A DNA stretch of 64,000 bases from Hanleya hanleyi (GCA_036873755.1 JAVTVY010018968.1:1-64000); one strand, 5' to 3'. Counted from the first letter of the stretch, positions 11,522 through 23,429 are shown. The notes: a model not told the origin generated them from the letters alone. Numbers and translations: made by a program.

Positions 11522-12180
11522 ACCCTATTTCTTCTAATTTTCGAACAGCATTTTTAGACTTAGAAGCAGAAAAAAGCATATTTATGTCAAATGAGGATAA
11601 ATACAGTGGCATGGATTTGTTATTTATGCCAAGGACTGAAAAGACATCTGGCGAAATTTGTAGAAAGTTAGCAGAATTTCTCTCCACAGATGCCTTTAGT
11701 TGAGCTTTTCCATCTGAATAATTAGAAGAAATAGGGTGATAGAGAAACTTAGGATGCATGGTGTCTGATGAGGTGAATCAGAATCCCAGTTGTATTTGAG
11801 GGTTCTTTGAGGAGAAGGCATGGTGCTTTCAGGCCAGTATCATATGGTACTCTTCTGCCAAAAATAGAACATGACATGGGACTGGGGTTCATCTACCAAC
11901 TAAACTTAGATTGAAATCCAGGTTTTATTTGCTCGACTTCTGGCTCATAAAAAAACTTAAAGCAAGTCAGTGTGAACAGGCTTAATTTATTTCGGTGAAG
12001 CTGTAAGAAAGCTGTGTACTCACTCCACTTCTTTTCGCCCCAAAACACCATTCTAGCCAGCATTTTTGGATGTGTGTATATTATTAGTCCCAGATGTTCA
12101 GGCTAGAAATTAGAAATCCACCTTCACTTATAACAAGAATCCATCATAAAAGAAACAAACTGATTTGCGTTATGATATAT
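11522..12180. other. No gene seen
   Basis: AT-rich single-copy-looking sequence between two MITEs. Nothing recognised. Confidence 0.45.
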
Positions 12181-12401
12181 GGTAATTTCTTCAATAATTT
12201 GATCCCTCTATCGAAATGTAATCACCCCCGATTTTAGGAAAAATCCTGTCGCCTGCTCTAAAAATTTGATCACACTCTAAAATCATTGCAATAACAAAGA
12301 CATAATGGATTAACTGCATGATTTTAGACCATTTGTCAACTTCTTGTTCTAATAAATTTGATCACCCCCAGATTTTATGGTGGGAAATTAGAGGAATTAC
12401 C
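12181..12401 (+). mobile_element. MITE family 'GATCACC', copy 2
   Basis: Begins GGTAATTTCTTCAATAATTTG and ends GAGGAATTACC. It carries the shared interior AAATTTGATCAC twice and the ATAATGGATTA..GCATGATTTTAGACCATTT block seen in the other copies. More diverged than copy 1. Confidence 0.65.
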
Positions 12402-13985
12402 GTATATGTATTACATGTACTATTATATGTGATATTATAGGTGCGGCAAATTTGCATGTGCATAATAAGGAAGTTGACTAAAGCTACTATGAAATGTTTT
12501 GATCATAATTCAGGCACACTAAAAAAAGATTATCATCCTTTTTTGAAAAAAAGTGATCAGAGAGGAAGAATTTTTATTAATTTTTTTTTCTGATAAAGCG
12601 GACATTTGAGACACATACTGTACACAAGTGTACACATCAGCTATTTCTAATCACAGATGGATTGTTCAATTCAGCACAGAAGAAGTTGAAACACAAAAGT
12701 CAACACATCCCATATTGTCACAACGTATGGATTATATCCATGAAACACCTGATTTCATGAAGCATACATATGCATGTAGTGCCAATTACTGGAGAAAACT
12801 TACATTGAGACCTGTCTTTCAATGCTTGAAAAAAAGTTAAATTAATGTCAGGTGAAAAAATCATGCTTGCTGTATAACTGAATAGAGACTAGTATGTTTT
12901 CAAGTTGAGATGAACTTTCTTAGATTAAATTCTTCTTCCATATAACCCTGGGACCATTCCAATTTGGTGTCCACAAGGGGGTAGCTAGCATACCCTGTCC
13001 ACCATGGAGAAATGGTAGGAATATATGCAGGGCTTCATCTTCATGTTCCTGTTGAACATGTGAATTGGTGTGGGCCTTTGGGATATACCTGAAGCAGTTC
13101 CCCAGCTCTATTACTACCCACGTCTGACAAATAATTCACAGAATTTAAGTTTAGAAAAACGTTTTATTTAAATTTGACATATTTTATTGGTCTTCTATAA
13201 TTTAACAAAGTTTGATCAAGAGAATTTTAGGTGGTAAAATTATGCAAAACATGACCATATTGTATGCACATATTTTAAGTACAGTACAAACATATTTCAC
13301 TACCTCATTTTCAGTTCATGAATAGGTAGGATTGGGTCAGTGGGAAGGCCTAATTTCTGTTACAGGAATATTGGCACACATTTCGGTAAAAATATTATTA
13401 TTAAAGCATGAAATTTTGTCTCAGACAACCTGGGATGATGATTGTGTTGCAGTTGTTCATTCCATCTTGTATTGCCGAGTGCACTCTGCATCAAACCCTG
13501 CCAGCTTTGAATGAACAGGCCTGTTGTCCCTATGAATACTGCCTTGTCATGACTCAACACCCTGATGACTCAGCATATAATCTAACATCAGGCAACAATA
13601 CTGGAACCAAAGCAATCAACCACCATCACACACTTGAAATCAATTCCATCCATTCACCCCCCTCCCCCCTTCTTTCCTTCTCTCCTTCTCTCCATACAGA
13701 CTCACATTATCTGTTAATCGATATTTATATATATATATATATCACCAAGTTCATTAAAGATGAAATGGGAACATGGTCACTGGAACTGCCTTGTGTAATA
13801 TACAATCATAATACTTACATTTGTTCCAGGTGCAATGGGTAATTGATCTGCAATATTTTAGTGTTTGGGAGTCTATTTTTGAGATGCTGACTTATACATA
13901 GCGGGGTTTTTTTTTATGCCACACCGTCTTTAGCTAAAGTGGCATTATGTTTTTGCCATATGCAGTTTCATCCTTCCTTCCTTAA
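12402..13985. other. No gene seen; AT microsatellite
   Basis: A TA dinucleotide run lies at 13727-13742, just after a C/T-rich stretch. The 144-codon open frame across this stretch (13408-13842) encodes low-complexity sequence with no family resemblance. Confidence 0.5.
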
Positions 13986-14222
13986 AGTAACTCATCTAAT
14001 TATTCAATCACCCTATCAAAATTCAATCAATCAATTTTTTTGGACAATATTCAATCCGTCGTTCTGATAAATTTGATCACCCTCTAAAATCATTAAAATA
14101 AGAAAGAAATAATGGATTATCCGCATAATTTTGGACAATTCTGCCCACTTCCTGTTCTAAGAAATTTGATCACTCCCAGATTAAACTTTCACGTCCTGTG
14201 ATTGAATTATTAGAAGATTTAC
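13986..14222 (+). mobile_element. MITE family 'GATCACC', copy 3
   Basis: Begins near AGTAACTCATCTAATTATTC and ends GATTGAATTATTAGAAGATTT. The interior contains AAATTTGATCACCCTCTAAA and AAATTTGATCACTCCC, matching the other copies. Confidence 0.65.
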
Positions 14223-14284
14223 TGTCACCATGTCCAGATGATATCTTGAATTATGTTACACTCAACATCAACACTACTTTTCAG

Positions 14285-14740
14285 GTCTAGCTTCTGTGTG
14301 ATTACGAAGAAGCATACTAATTTTGAGGTCAAAGGGCAAGGTCACAGCATGCCAAATCTGAATCTGACCAGATCCGGACAGTATTTTGTGTTATGATTCA
14401 CTGAACTTCTCAAAACTTCGCAAGTGTGTTATCAATGTGATCTCAACGAACCCATTTATTTTGCGATCAAAATGAAGGTGAAGGTCACAACATTGCACAA
14501 ATCCAGCTTTTTCTGGACAGTATCTTCAGTTCTGATTTGCCAAATTTCTCAATACTTCAAAACTGTGTTGTCCATGTGATTCCAAAGAAGCCTATTTGAT
14601 GTCAATAGGTGAACAGTCAAGTTCACAGCACCACATACCCTTATTGTAGCTTGTCAATATTTGTTTGGACTCTCTGTATCTTGAGTTGATGAACTTCTCA
14701 AATCTTTTCCTAACAATTTTTGGATTTAGCAATAAATGGT
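14285..14740 (+). repeat. Tandem repeat, about 140-bp unit, three diverged copies
   Basis: Each unit has GGTCAAGGTCACAGCA-type sequence (near 14338, 14481 and 14619), then TCTGGACAGTAT, a CTTCTCAAAACTTC-like block, and GTGTGTT.TC.ATGTGAT. Similar GGTCAAGGTCA-bearing repeats are common in mollusc introns and intergenic DNA; one lies at about 31080-31330 in this window. Confidence 0.6.
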
Positions 14741-16506
14741 TCAAGAATTCTTATCCATTGACCGTCACATGCAATTATTGCTTTTAAACATGGTTGAACT
14801 TGTTTCTCCCTGCCTAATTCACCATTCCCACTTCAATTCTTAAAAAAAATATCTGCTCCTGCTGACTCCAGGCTTAACTTTGTGGTTCATACTTGCTCTC
14901 TCCTCCAAAGGGCTACAGCATGGAGAATATTTAGAATCACTGTGATAACTGGACTATTTTTGACTTGAGATTGTTGATATTATTATCAATCTAAGCATAA
15001 TGGTCCATTCCTGGAATAGTGAGATAATTTGATGCATATTTACACCAGCTGTCAGTTAAAAATCTTCCCCGATATTGTAGATATAGGCAGGATTATGGAC
15101 CCCAAATTTATAATACGAGTATGCAATGCACCTGATGGTTCGTCAGTGGAAACATATTGTCTAAGAATTAAGTGGGAAATTGGGATTGGCTCTAGTTTAC
15201 CATACTTCTGAATTCTACTTGTGAAAATTAAATGCATTGGATAGGGTGAGAGAAATTTAGATGGAGCACATTTCGAATAGGATACCTAACACTGATTTCA
15301 ACAACGGAGTAAAACGTGGTAAATTAAAAAAATCTGTTTGTTAACCAAAGTGTAGAAGTGTAGTAGCAAAACACGAAAATTTGAGAATAAATAAAACAGT
15401 ACAGAAATGTACCAGCTCGACTCCGATCAAATCGAGGATGTAACCCTGCATTGAATAATGCAGCAGCACCTGTCATTGTGACCGTATTATTATATATACC
15501 TGTATCAGAAGAGAAGAGTCCATGTTATCGCATGATGGATGAGATGTCACTTTATGTGACGGACTCCCAACAGGCTGAACGGAATACTTGGAATTCCACG
15601 CCTGTCGTCTTCTGTCCATGTATGGGGAAAATTATTTCACCAAGCTAGGCCACACAGAAACCATCCATATCAACCACACTATCCTCTTTAATCTCGGCCA
15701 GGGTTGAACTGTATGTAAGTACGTAAATACATCGTATATGGATCATGTTGATTCTCAGAAATCTGAAATGGTTTGAATTACATTTCCTGTTAAGCATTAT
15801 TAAAAGGGGATTGGGTGTGGATATGGATTATAAATTTGGTTTTTGGAATCACTAAATAAGGCTTGAGAGATACATGCAGGCAACAGAAAGAATGCATAAA
15901 TTACAAGCATTTTACTCAACAGCAAATTTCTTAACCCAGGGTCGACCATATCTGAGGAGAGGTCTTGGCATGCTTCTGTTGTTGGATATAGTCAGACTTG
16001 TTTCAACTCATTCTCGAGAGCTATGCCGTCCCCTCATTAGCTGTAGAAATGACTCCTTCATCTACAATACACAGAAGTTCAAGGGAACAACACCTGCTAT
16101 TTACAGCAGCATTTAAAATTGTAATTTATGATTAAAAAAATCAACCATCCATATCATTTTTATCCCCCCACCCAACCCGGGTTAGGGGAGATAGAATCAC
16201 TGTCTGCCCATGTGTGTGTGTGTGTGTGTGTGTGCATGTGTCACGTGTTCTTGTTAGCGAGATAATTTGAAAACTGTTGATTTAATTCACTCCAAAGTTT
16301 GAATAAAGATATACTTGGGAAATAGCTCTCGTCGTATTTATTTTGAGGTCGCTATGTTAAAGGTCACAGTTTCTTTATTAAAATTTACCTATTTTAATAT
16401 ATTGTGGGCTTTGTCTAAGGTTATATCTCGGGGTTATCTTCTAAGGGAATCAGGTTTGTAGGGCTAGAGTTGTCTCCCTTATTGTTGTAAAATTAAACAT
16501 CTGAAG
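14741..16506. other. No gene seen; GT microsatellite
   Basis: Mostly unremarkable AT-rich sequence. A TG dinucleotide run occupies 16211-16234, preceded by a C-rich patch at 16165-16180. Confidence 0.5.
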
Positions 16507-16510
16507 TTAA

Positions 16511-17223
16511 GGGAGTAGAGGACGTTCATTTCTAGAGGTTGAATTTTTTGTTAAATTTCAGGATTTTTTCATCAGGTTAGGAGAAGATGATCCATGGAAA
16601 AAAAATAGGGGGTCACCATACTCGTTAAAAAAATATGGTAGCCAAAAGCATGTATACCACTTAAAAGCCATAACACTGAATACATAGGGAAATTTGGATT
16701 TTTTCTTCTTTGATGCTCAATAAATCAAACTTCCCACGGTCAAATTTTCCCCATTTTGCTATCTAATACTAAACACATATAGTGCTTGTTAAATATGTAA
16801 TCAAAACAGGGGGACACCATACTTTCTTAGAAAATATTAGCGGTATAACAGATAAATTGAGCCTTTTCAGTCCTATTTCCAGGAGGGGGTGGGGGTGGGG
16901 AATCGGGGTGGGTGTGCAGAATATTATTGAAGTTCCAATTATTAGCCATTCAGAAGTTTTCTTTTTGTTGAAAGTGAATAGGAGTGAATTTGGGGGTATT
17001 CCGGAGGAATAATTTTTAACCTATGGAGCACTTTGCACACTCCAACCGTTGAATTTAAAATGCCAATTTTTTGGTCCGTCCCATCACGCTATCGACCCAC
17101 CAGTAGAATGCATAAATGGCTGTGTTGTGTCTTTTGTTGATTTTTATTCCATTTTGAGATGTCTGCGTACTTTTGTTAGGAAATTTAGCTTGTTTTGAAA
17201 AATTCAAAAAAAATTCTACTCCC
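16511..17223. mobile_element. TTAA-type terminal-inverted-repeat element
   Basis: 713 bp with terminal repeats GGGAGTAGA and TCTACTCCC, flanked on both sides by TTAA (16507-16510 and 17224-17227). A TTAA duplication is the hallmark of piggyBac and Kolobok families; GGG termini lean towards Kolobok, but this is not decisive. No transposase ORF. Two similar internal phrases, GGGGGTCACCATACT and GGGGGACACCATACT, lie near 16607 and 16808. Confidence 0.65.
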
Positions 17224-17227
17224 TTAA

Positions 17228-18250
17228 ATGAATCTTTACTGAGGGCTTCTCTTCATCATGTTCATGAACTGTTCTGTTCAACAGGGTGCAAACCTTATGA
17301 TATTTTAAGTTCAGCTCCGGTGATTTTGTGTCTATCAGAATGATACTCACAAAGCATCATGCCTAAATCCAAAATGACAACAGTGATGGATCATTCGCAT
17401 GTAATCACACTTTTCACCTTTTTACCTTCCACATGAATTTAGGCATACTTGATGACAAGTAACTACTGTTAAACCTGTGCAATCCGATCATGCTTGGAAC
17501 CGGATCACAGCGTTTGTTTCTACAGCGCTCTGGTTTACCAATGTTCAAAGTCATTTAAATTTGAGTATTGGGCCATGGATAATGCCGCTATTTAGAGATT
17601 GGCCAGTTTAGCCAGTTGTCAGTATTCACAGGTTTCACTGAACTCACATTTTCTTGTTTTGTCTTGTCTGACATCCTAGCAAATCTGGCGGGGTTTTTTG
17701 AGTTCAAGGCTCTTGTTATGACTTTGTGGAAGATTTTCCAATGCGGCCAAATGCACTAGCATTTCCATGAATGGTACCTTGACTGTGACTTTGCAATGTT
17801 AGTGAATGATATATTAGGGCATTTACCTGACAACTAGAACAACTAAGGTATGTGACTTCCAGCAGGTAGCACAACTTCTAGTCAAGGATGATGGTGCTAT
17901 TTTCTTCTGTTGTGTTGGCAACGGTGTAGGGCAAGGCTAAAATTGTCCCGGCAGTTTTCTATAATAACAATATTTATTGGCCGTAAAAAGCTTAAAATAT
18001 TCCCCCAGGTACTGTGCTCCAAGAACCAAGTAAACATTGCGAGAAATCCATGTCTTAATAAAGTCCCACTTCACCCAGAAAATATAAACCACACGGCCAC
18101 TTGATTGTGGTAATGACAATTGTACTTTCCCAACGAGCAATACAGACATGCTGACCTTTCCATACTCTGCTTCGACGCAAAGTGCCTCAAAGCGAGTCAA
18201 GAAACATCACAAATGTGAACAAATATAAAGACAACACAAGTTGATGTAAC
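17228..18250. other. No gene seen
   Basis: No exon-like, RNA-like or repeat structure recognised in this AT-rich stretch. Confidence 0.45.
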
Positions 18251-18492
18251 GCCCTCTGACTGAACTGTGCAGAAAAATGTTGCGCACATGCACATTCGGT
18301 CTATATCAATTTTGTTGAACGAGGGCAGCCTGTATCTTTAAAAGAGAGACATGGGAAATGCATCCATTATATATTGTAAAAGAATTTTAAAAATTTTATG
18401 CTAAATTATTACACAAGAACACAGTAGTACAATGTCTTGTTTAGCTGTGTCATGCCGAGTTTACTCTGCTCCATTTAGAAGCGGACGAGCTT
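18251..18492 (+). mobile_element. MITE family 'CCCTCTGACTGCAC', 5' part
   Basis: Begins GCCCTCTGACTGAACTGTGC and matches the reverse complement of 33951-34259 over about 240 bp, including GGGAAATGCATCCA.TATAT.TTGTAAAAGAAT and CTCCATTTA.AAGCGGA. Its right terminus is not seen; the sequence runs directly into the 61-bp array. Confidence 0.65.
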
Positions 18493-18846
18493 CCTCAAGT
18501 CATGCTCAGTAAGAGAGCCGTCTTCAGGCTCAGAATCCAGAGAAAGCTGGCTGTTTCAAGTCATGCTCAGTACATGTAGGAGAGCCATCTTCAGGCTCAG
18601 ACTCCAGAGAAAGCTAGGAGCCTCAAGTCATGCTCAGTAGGAGAGCCATCTTCAGGCTCAGACTCCAGAGAAGGCTAGGAGCCTCAAGTCATGCTCAGTA
18701 GGAGAGCCATCTTCAGGCCCAGACTCCAGAGAAGGCTAGGAGCCTCAAGTCATGCTCAGTAGGAGAGCCATCTTCAGGCTCAGACTCCAGAGAAAGCTGG
18801 CGGTCTCAAGTCAGGCTCAGTACGAACAGCCGTCTTCAGGCCGCAA
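18493..18846 (+). repeat. 61-bp minisatellite, six units
   Basis: Unit starts are at 18493, 18554, 18621, 18682, 18743 and 18804. The spacing is 61 bp except for a 6-bp insertion (TACATG-like) in the second unit. Each unit reads TCAAGTCATGCTCAGTA..., AGAGCCATCTTCAGGCTCAG, then CTCCAGAGAAAGCT. Not CRISPR: there are no unique spacers between repeats, and the genome is eukaryotic. Confidence 0.85.
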
Positions 18847-18932
18847 CTCAATGTTATGATCCTGGAGTTTGTCAGTTTCAGCCCATTTTCAAGTGACAGC
18901 TCAGATTCTAGCTCATAATTCAGGTTCTGGTC

Positions 18933-19540
18933 CATTTGTCTGGAGAAAGCTCATACTGGAGCCCATTTGTCTGGAGAAAGCTCACTGGAGCCAATTTGTC
19001 TGGAGAAAGCTCATACTGGAGCCCATTTGTCTGGAGAAAGCTCACTGGAGCCCATTTGTCTGGAGAAAGCTCATACTGGAGCCCATTTGTCTGGAGAAAG
19101 CTCATACTGGAGCCCATTTGTCTGAAGAAAGCTCAAACTGGAGCTCATTTTCTGGAGAAAGCTAAAACTTTAGCCCATCTCGATACAGCATCGATAAGTC
19201 TCTAGCCCATTTGAGAGAGAAAGCTTAAAGTTTGTCCCATCTAGAGACAGCTCATTCTCTAGCTCACTTGTCAGAAGCAAGCTTAAAATTTGACCCATCT
19301 CGAGACAGCTCGGTCTCTAGCTCATTTGCCAAAAGAAAGCTTAAACTTTAGCCCATCTGGAGACAGCTCATCTCTAGCCCACTTGTCAGAAGCAAGCTTA
19401 CATTTTAGCCCATCTCGAGATAGCTCAGTCTCTAGCCCATTTGTTAGAAGACAGCTCAGACTGAGAACAATTTGTATGGAGGAATCCAATTCCAGTCCAT
19501 TTTCTGGAGAAAGCACAGACTGTAGCCTTCCGTCATCTCT
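18933..19540 (+). repeat. 29/31-bp minisatellite grading into about 60-bp dimers
   Basis: From 18939 to about 19150 near-identical units start at 18939, 18970, 18999, 19030, 19059 and 19090, alternating 31 and 29 bp around TCTGGAGAAAGCTCA and GGAGCCCATTTG. From about 19160 to 19540 the units are diverged and pair into dimers of about 60 bp (CCCATTTGTCAGAAG.AAGCTTA followed by CCCATCTCGAGACAGCTC). Because 60 is a multiple of three the array leaves frames open on both strands, which explains the repetitive open frames here. Confidence 0.85.
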
Positions 19541-19695
19541 ATAAAGCCTATCATATGAAAAATCTCAAGTTGCCTTCAGGAAACTTATTCCTCTGTCCCA
19601 AGGCCAAGGACCTGGATAGCAGCCTTCACATCCTGTGTCCAGTGAAAGCTTTCTCCCATTGTCCGAGTTTGTAACCTCTTAAAAGTCAATGTAAT

Positions 19696-20095
19696 ACCCC
19701 CTGACTGCACTGTGCAGAAAAACCTGGCGCGCATGCACATTTGGTCTGTATCAATTTTGATCGACACAGGGAGCAAGAGAGATGAGATATATAGGCAAGG
19801 CTTTGGTGTAAGACCTCCCATTGAAAAGGTAATATCCTGGACAAAAGACTGACAATACAACTTGCAGCAGATCCTTTGTCAATTATATTTCGTGAGTCTT
19901 ACACCAAATCGTTGCCGATATATATAATATATATATATCTTGTATACAAGAGAGATGAGAAAAGCATTCAGTATATCTGGTTGAAGATTTAACAAGTTTT
20001 ATGGTAAATTTTTACATCACAACAGATGTTACTATGTATTGTTTAGTGTACAAAAGCTGCACGCCGCTATTTCAATGCCAGTGCAATCACAGGGT
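19696..20095. mobile_element. MITE family 'CCCTCTGACTGCAC', full copy
   Basis: About 400 bp from ACCCCCTGACTGCACTGTGC to GCAATCACAGGGT. The ends are inverted relative to each other and match the copies at 18251 and 33951-34259. A TA-rich run (19919-19937) and a region related to the neighbouring copy (AAGCATTCAGTATATCTGGT) lie inside. Confidence 0.65.
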
Positions 20096-20189
20096 ATATC
20101 TGACAGTAGGAGATATACAAGCTAATGCCATGAGAATTAGTGCAAGCTGTATCTTTAGCTAGTTCATGTTCTAGAAGTGAGACCAGAAC

Positions 20190-20830
20190 TCAGCCCCCTG
20201 GAGAATATTCTCTCTCTCTGTCTTATAAAGGTCACAAACCCTTGAAGTTTCTGGGTGCATTGATTATCAACGGCGAACATTGATTGGCCATTATATCTGA
20301 TTGGGCCAGAAATGGTCTGTGGCGTATTTTAAAATGTTTCTATAATATTTGACTCTCAAATATACCAAAACCACCTTTTCATATTTTAATCAGGAAAAAA
20401 TCTGGGCCAGTTTGATTGGGCACCCCCGGTTTCGGGCTGGATGACCCTATTTCTGGCAGTCTTATATCGAAAAAATGGTGGGAAATGAATGTTTTCCATA
20501 TGTTTGAGCAGAAAGGCCAGGCTATCTGGTGTGGTGGGTCATTTTTGGCGGCGAATATTAGGGAATATAGTTTTGTCAAGATGTGCTTTACCAATTTACT
20601 ACATATAAAGTAAGGCAAATAATTAGTGGTTTGTGACCTCTAATGAGCCTGTCTCTGGTCCAAGGTTTAGGGGGAGATCAACAGGTTAACAAGGTGAACG
20701 GCATGCCCATGTAGTCTCTAACCCAGCTGTCTGGAGAATACTGTCTCTCTCTCTGGCAAAATAAAATGAGTCTGTCTCTGACCGAAGGTTCAAGGGGAGA
20801 TAACAGGTTACTAAGGTGAGAAGCCTTCAG
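20190..20830 (+). repeat. 123-bp tandem repeat interrupted by a transposon
   Basis: Units contain CTGGAGAATA.T.TCTCTCTCTCTG and ATGAG.CTGTCTCTG followed by CAAGG and GGAGAT.AACAGGTTA. Two unit starts at 20643 and 20766 are 123 bp apart, and an earlier partial unit ends at 20228, where the element at 20229-20640 is inserted. Confidence 0.6.
20229..20640. mobile_element. PIF/Harbinger-like MITE (TAA duplication)
   Basis: 412 bp with ends AGGTCACAAACC and GGTTTGTGACCTC, flanked by TAA at 20226-20228 and 20641-20643. A 3-bp TWA-type duplication fits PIF/Harbinger. It sits inside the 123-bp array, and removing it restores an array-like junction. No transposase is encoded. Confidence 0.55.
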
Positions 20831-22623
20831 GTAACCTGTCACTCGCCCACTCAATGACACGATTACCAGCAACACCATGCCACCAGATGGTCTCCCCAGA
20901 GAATACCACATGTATCATATTCTGTGTTGACGAATGACATGCATAAATTACCCTCCATCTCGACCAATTAGAGTCCATATTGAGGATATTTCCACAGCTG
21001 AAAGGCTTCAAGGATTTCAATTACACAAGATGTACTCTTCCTCAAATTTCAATATTGACCAGTACGGGATTACCGGATTCCATAATTTCAGATGTGTGTT
21101 TTAAAATCCTGCTTATCAATACATTACTGACAAACAGTACAGTAATGGGCTTCCATGTAACAGTTGACATTTGATTTTTTTTCAAGAGTTGATGAGGCTA
21201 GAATGGAAAATGGTAATGTTTGAAATTTAAGTAGGGTGATATTTAGCATCCCCAGGAAATTAAGCCATCTGTCTTTGTCAATCGGGATTTAGACAGGATT
21301 GCAATGAATGTGGATGGATGAAATGGGGATGAAATCGCTCAAAATTATCTTCGTTTGGCAGTGAGTTTACATGTACTGGAGGCTTTCTTCCTCTATTGCA
21401 GTCCTTCAGGGAGTAATGCAGACGGGTTTTGATACCAGAATACCGTTCTCTGAACTCAAACTCACGCGCCCAAATACTGTTAAACAAAACTGAATGTCAG
21501 CTAAAATCTAAATCAAAACCACTTAAAATCACTCTAATGGTCTTATTTTCATTATTCATCGAAGAAGTAACTGATTATTTTCTGTGTACAGCTGGTGGAA
21601 ACACTAAATCTTCCAACTCGCATCGTGTTTCTTGACTAAATCCATGCAGGCCGCCATTTTAGCCTGTTTTAAGCCTACTGCGCATCGGTTTTGCGCAGTG
21701 TGTTTATTCGCGATAGTCGACCGGTGTCCCCCAAAAATGCCTGGAAAAATCCGTCATTGCCTATGATTCTGATAAATACAGAAGTTGACACACTTTCCAG
21801 CCAATCAAAACATATAAAGTGTAGTCAATATCAGTGTTCCTCATTGGTTTTTCACAATGCTGAAATTGAGGTAGAAACTCGTACATGTGGTATTGCATAA
21901 ATTTTACGTGATGAACTTTCTTGAATATTTACTCCAACTTGAAGAAATTAACCTTTGTGTACTGAAAGCACATTTGCCTTACCAAACAAAAACACTGACT
22001 AATATTTATATTTGGTTCAATTTATTGTCCAGTTGAATAGAAATTCTATGTCATACGAAACTCTCAAAAAATCGTGGAAGCGAGTAGGATTTACCAGCGT
22101 TTTCAATGATTTTGCACTCATATTGCGACGGTTCCTACATATGCCAGGACACGAGGGCGCCCTCAGTTCTTATTCCCCAAGGGAGTTTCTTGAAATTGGG
22201 GCATGCTAGGAACTGGCATAAGGCATTTCAAACAGAGAGGAATGGTGCGTCATGTTGGAACTCCTAGGAACTCCATGGCATACTTTTCGGAACTCGGCAG
22301 ACAAAAGATGGCTTATGCCATACCATGGCATTCCAATTGGAACTCTAATCCATCCAGATCAGAACACTAAACCGGGCATGGTGTATCCCATTAGGATAAC
22401 TGGCATATGCCATTTCTATCAAGGAACTCATGCTCTAATTTCAAGAAGCTCCCCAACACTGATCAGCCTAGCCAGTACAGCACCCGGTCACCTTGAAAAA
22501 TCTATGGTATGGGGAACCACTGAACTGGTTGGCTCACAGGTTACTTGATCGAACGAGACTCATATGAGTTACCTAAAACATTCGGTAACTCATGTAGGTT
22601 ACTATTATTGATGATCTGTTTTT
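20831..22623. other. No gene seen
   Basis: No exons or transposon ends recognised. At 22200-22450 the words GGAACTC and ATGGCAT recur irregularly, suggesting an old degenerate repeat. Confidence 0.4.
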
Positions 22624-22635
22624 GGTTACCATGGA

Positions 22636-22966
22636 GTGAGCGAGTGAATAGGATTTAACATCGCTATATAATACTTCAGTCATATCACGATGAACCAACT
22701 AAGGCTGAGCATCACCCGGCCAAGTTGCGTTCCTGTTACTTCAAAGAAGCAAATCTTTGAAGCAACATGGAACCAGACATCCACAATCCATCCTATGAAA
22801 CACCGAAGACAACGCAAAAGACACAGACAGGACATTTGCATTGATGCAATACAGACAAGTGATATTACAGTGCTAGACACCACATTATCAAGTTCCTGTT
22901 GCTTCTTAGCAAAATGCATTGAAGCAACAGGAACCCGTGCCCAACAGGCACCCACCAACCCTCTGC
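22636..22966 (+). mobile_element. SINE-like element with 12-bp target duplication, copy 1
   Basis: 331 bp starting GTGAGCGAGTGAATAGGATT, flanked by the perfect duplication GGTTACCATGGA (22624-22635 and 22967-22978). It is collinear with 34430-34751. Two stem-loops are built in: GTTCCTGTTACTTC... pairing with GAAGCAACATGGAAC, and GTTCCTGTTGCTTC pairing with GAAGCAACAGGAAC. There is no poly(A) tail and no clear tRNA A/B box. Variable-length duplications suggest LINE-type retroposition. Confidence 0.75.
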
Positions 22967-23342
22967 GGTTACCATGGAAAATATAACATCACACCAGTGC
23001 ATTAGCAATTTTAGAATACATGGTGATATTGGACACTACATGTAAGTCAGGATTGGTCGCACTTGATTGGAGGTTGATGAGCTTGGTATTGATTGGTCAC
23101 AGTATTGTACCATCTGTGATTGGTGATTGGTGATTGGATACAGGATTGGGCATAATTACTTTACTGGATAAATATAACTGGGGCAGCCTTGGTTGTACAT
23201 GTATTGATCAATCTAGAATTATGACCAGTGAGAAGCACGTGTTACTGCCTGAGGAGAAGACGAACTACAAAAGTATCACAGTTTCACAAGAACAATACAC
23301 AAAGGCCTCAAAATTGATGGAACATCATCCCTTTGCATAACC

Positions 23343-23429
23343 GGTCAACTACTTTCCAATGCCCTCCACCCCCCCCCCCCCCTCCTAATAAGGTGGGGAG
23401 GGCGGGAGGGTATTGGAAACTAGTTGACC
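23343..23429. repeat. Hairpin with 25-bp arms and C-rich loop
   Basis: GGTCAACTACTTTCCAATGC.. at 23343-23367 pairs with its near-complement at 23405-23429 (two mismatches). The 37-nt loop contains a run of about 14 C followed by a G-rich stretch, so the loop could itself pair. Confidence 0.7.

Noticed and set aside
13408..13842. 144-codon open frame
   Set aside because: Low-complexity and microsatellite-encoded (IYIYIYI) with no family resemblance.
18869..19205. Repetitive proteins on both strands (SGESSYWSPFVWRKL-type)
   Set aside because: The alternating 31/29-bp unit sums to 60, keeping frames open by arithmetic.
18493..19540. Regular repeats that could suggest a CRISPR array
   Set aside because: Units are head-to-tail without unique spacers, and the DNA is eukaryotic; this is a minisatellite.
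23040..23150. GATTGGT cluster as a CCAAT-box promoter
   Set aside because: The words are a short 7-bp tandem repeat with no TATA, initiator or downstream coding exon.
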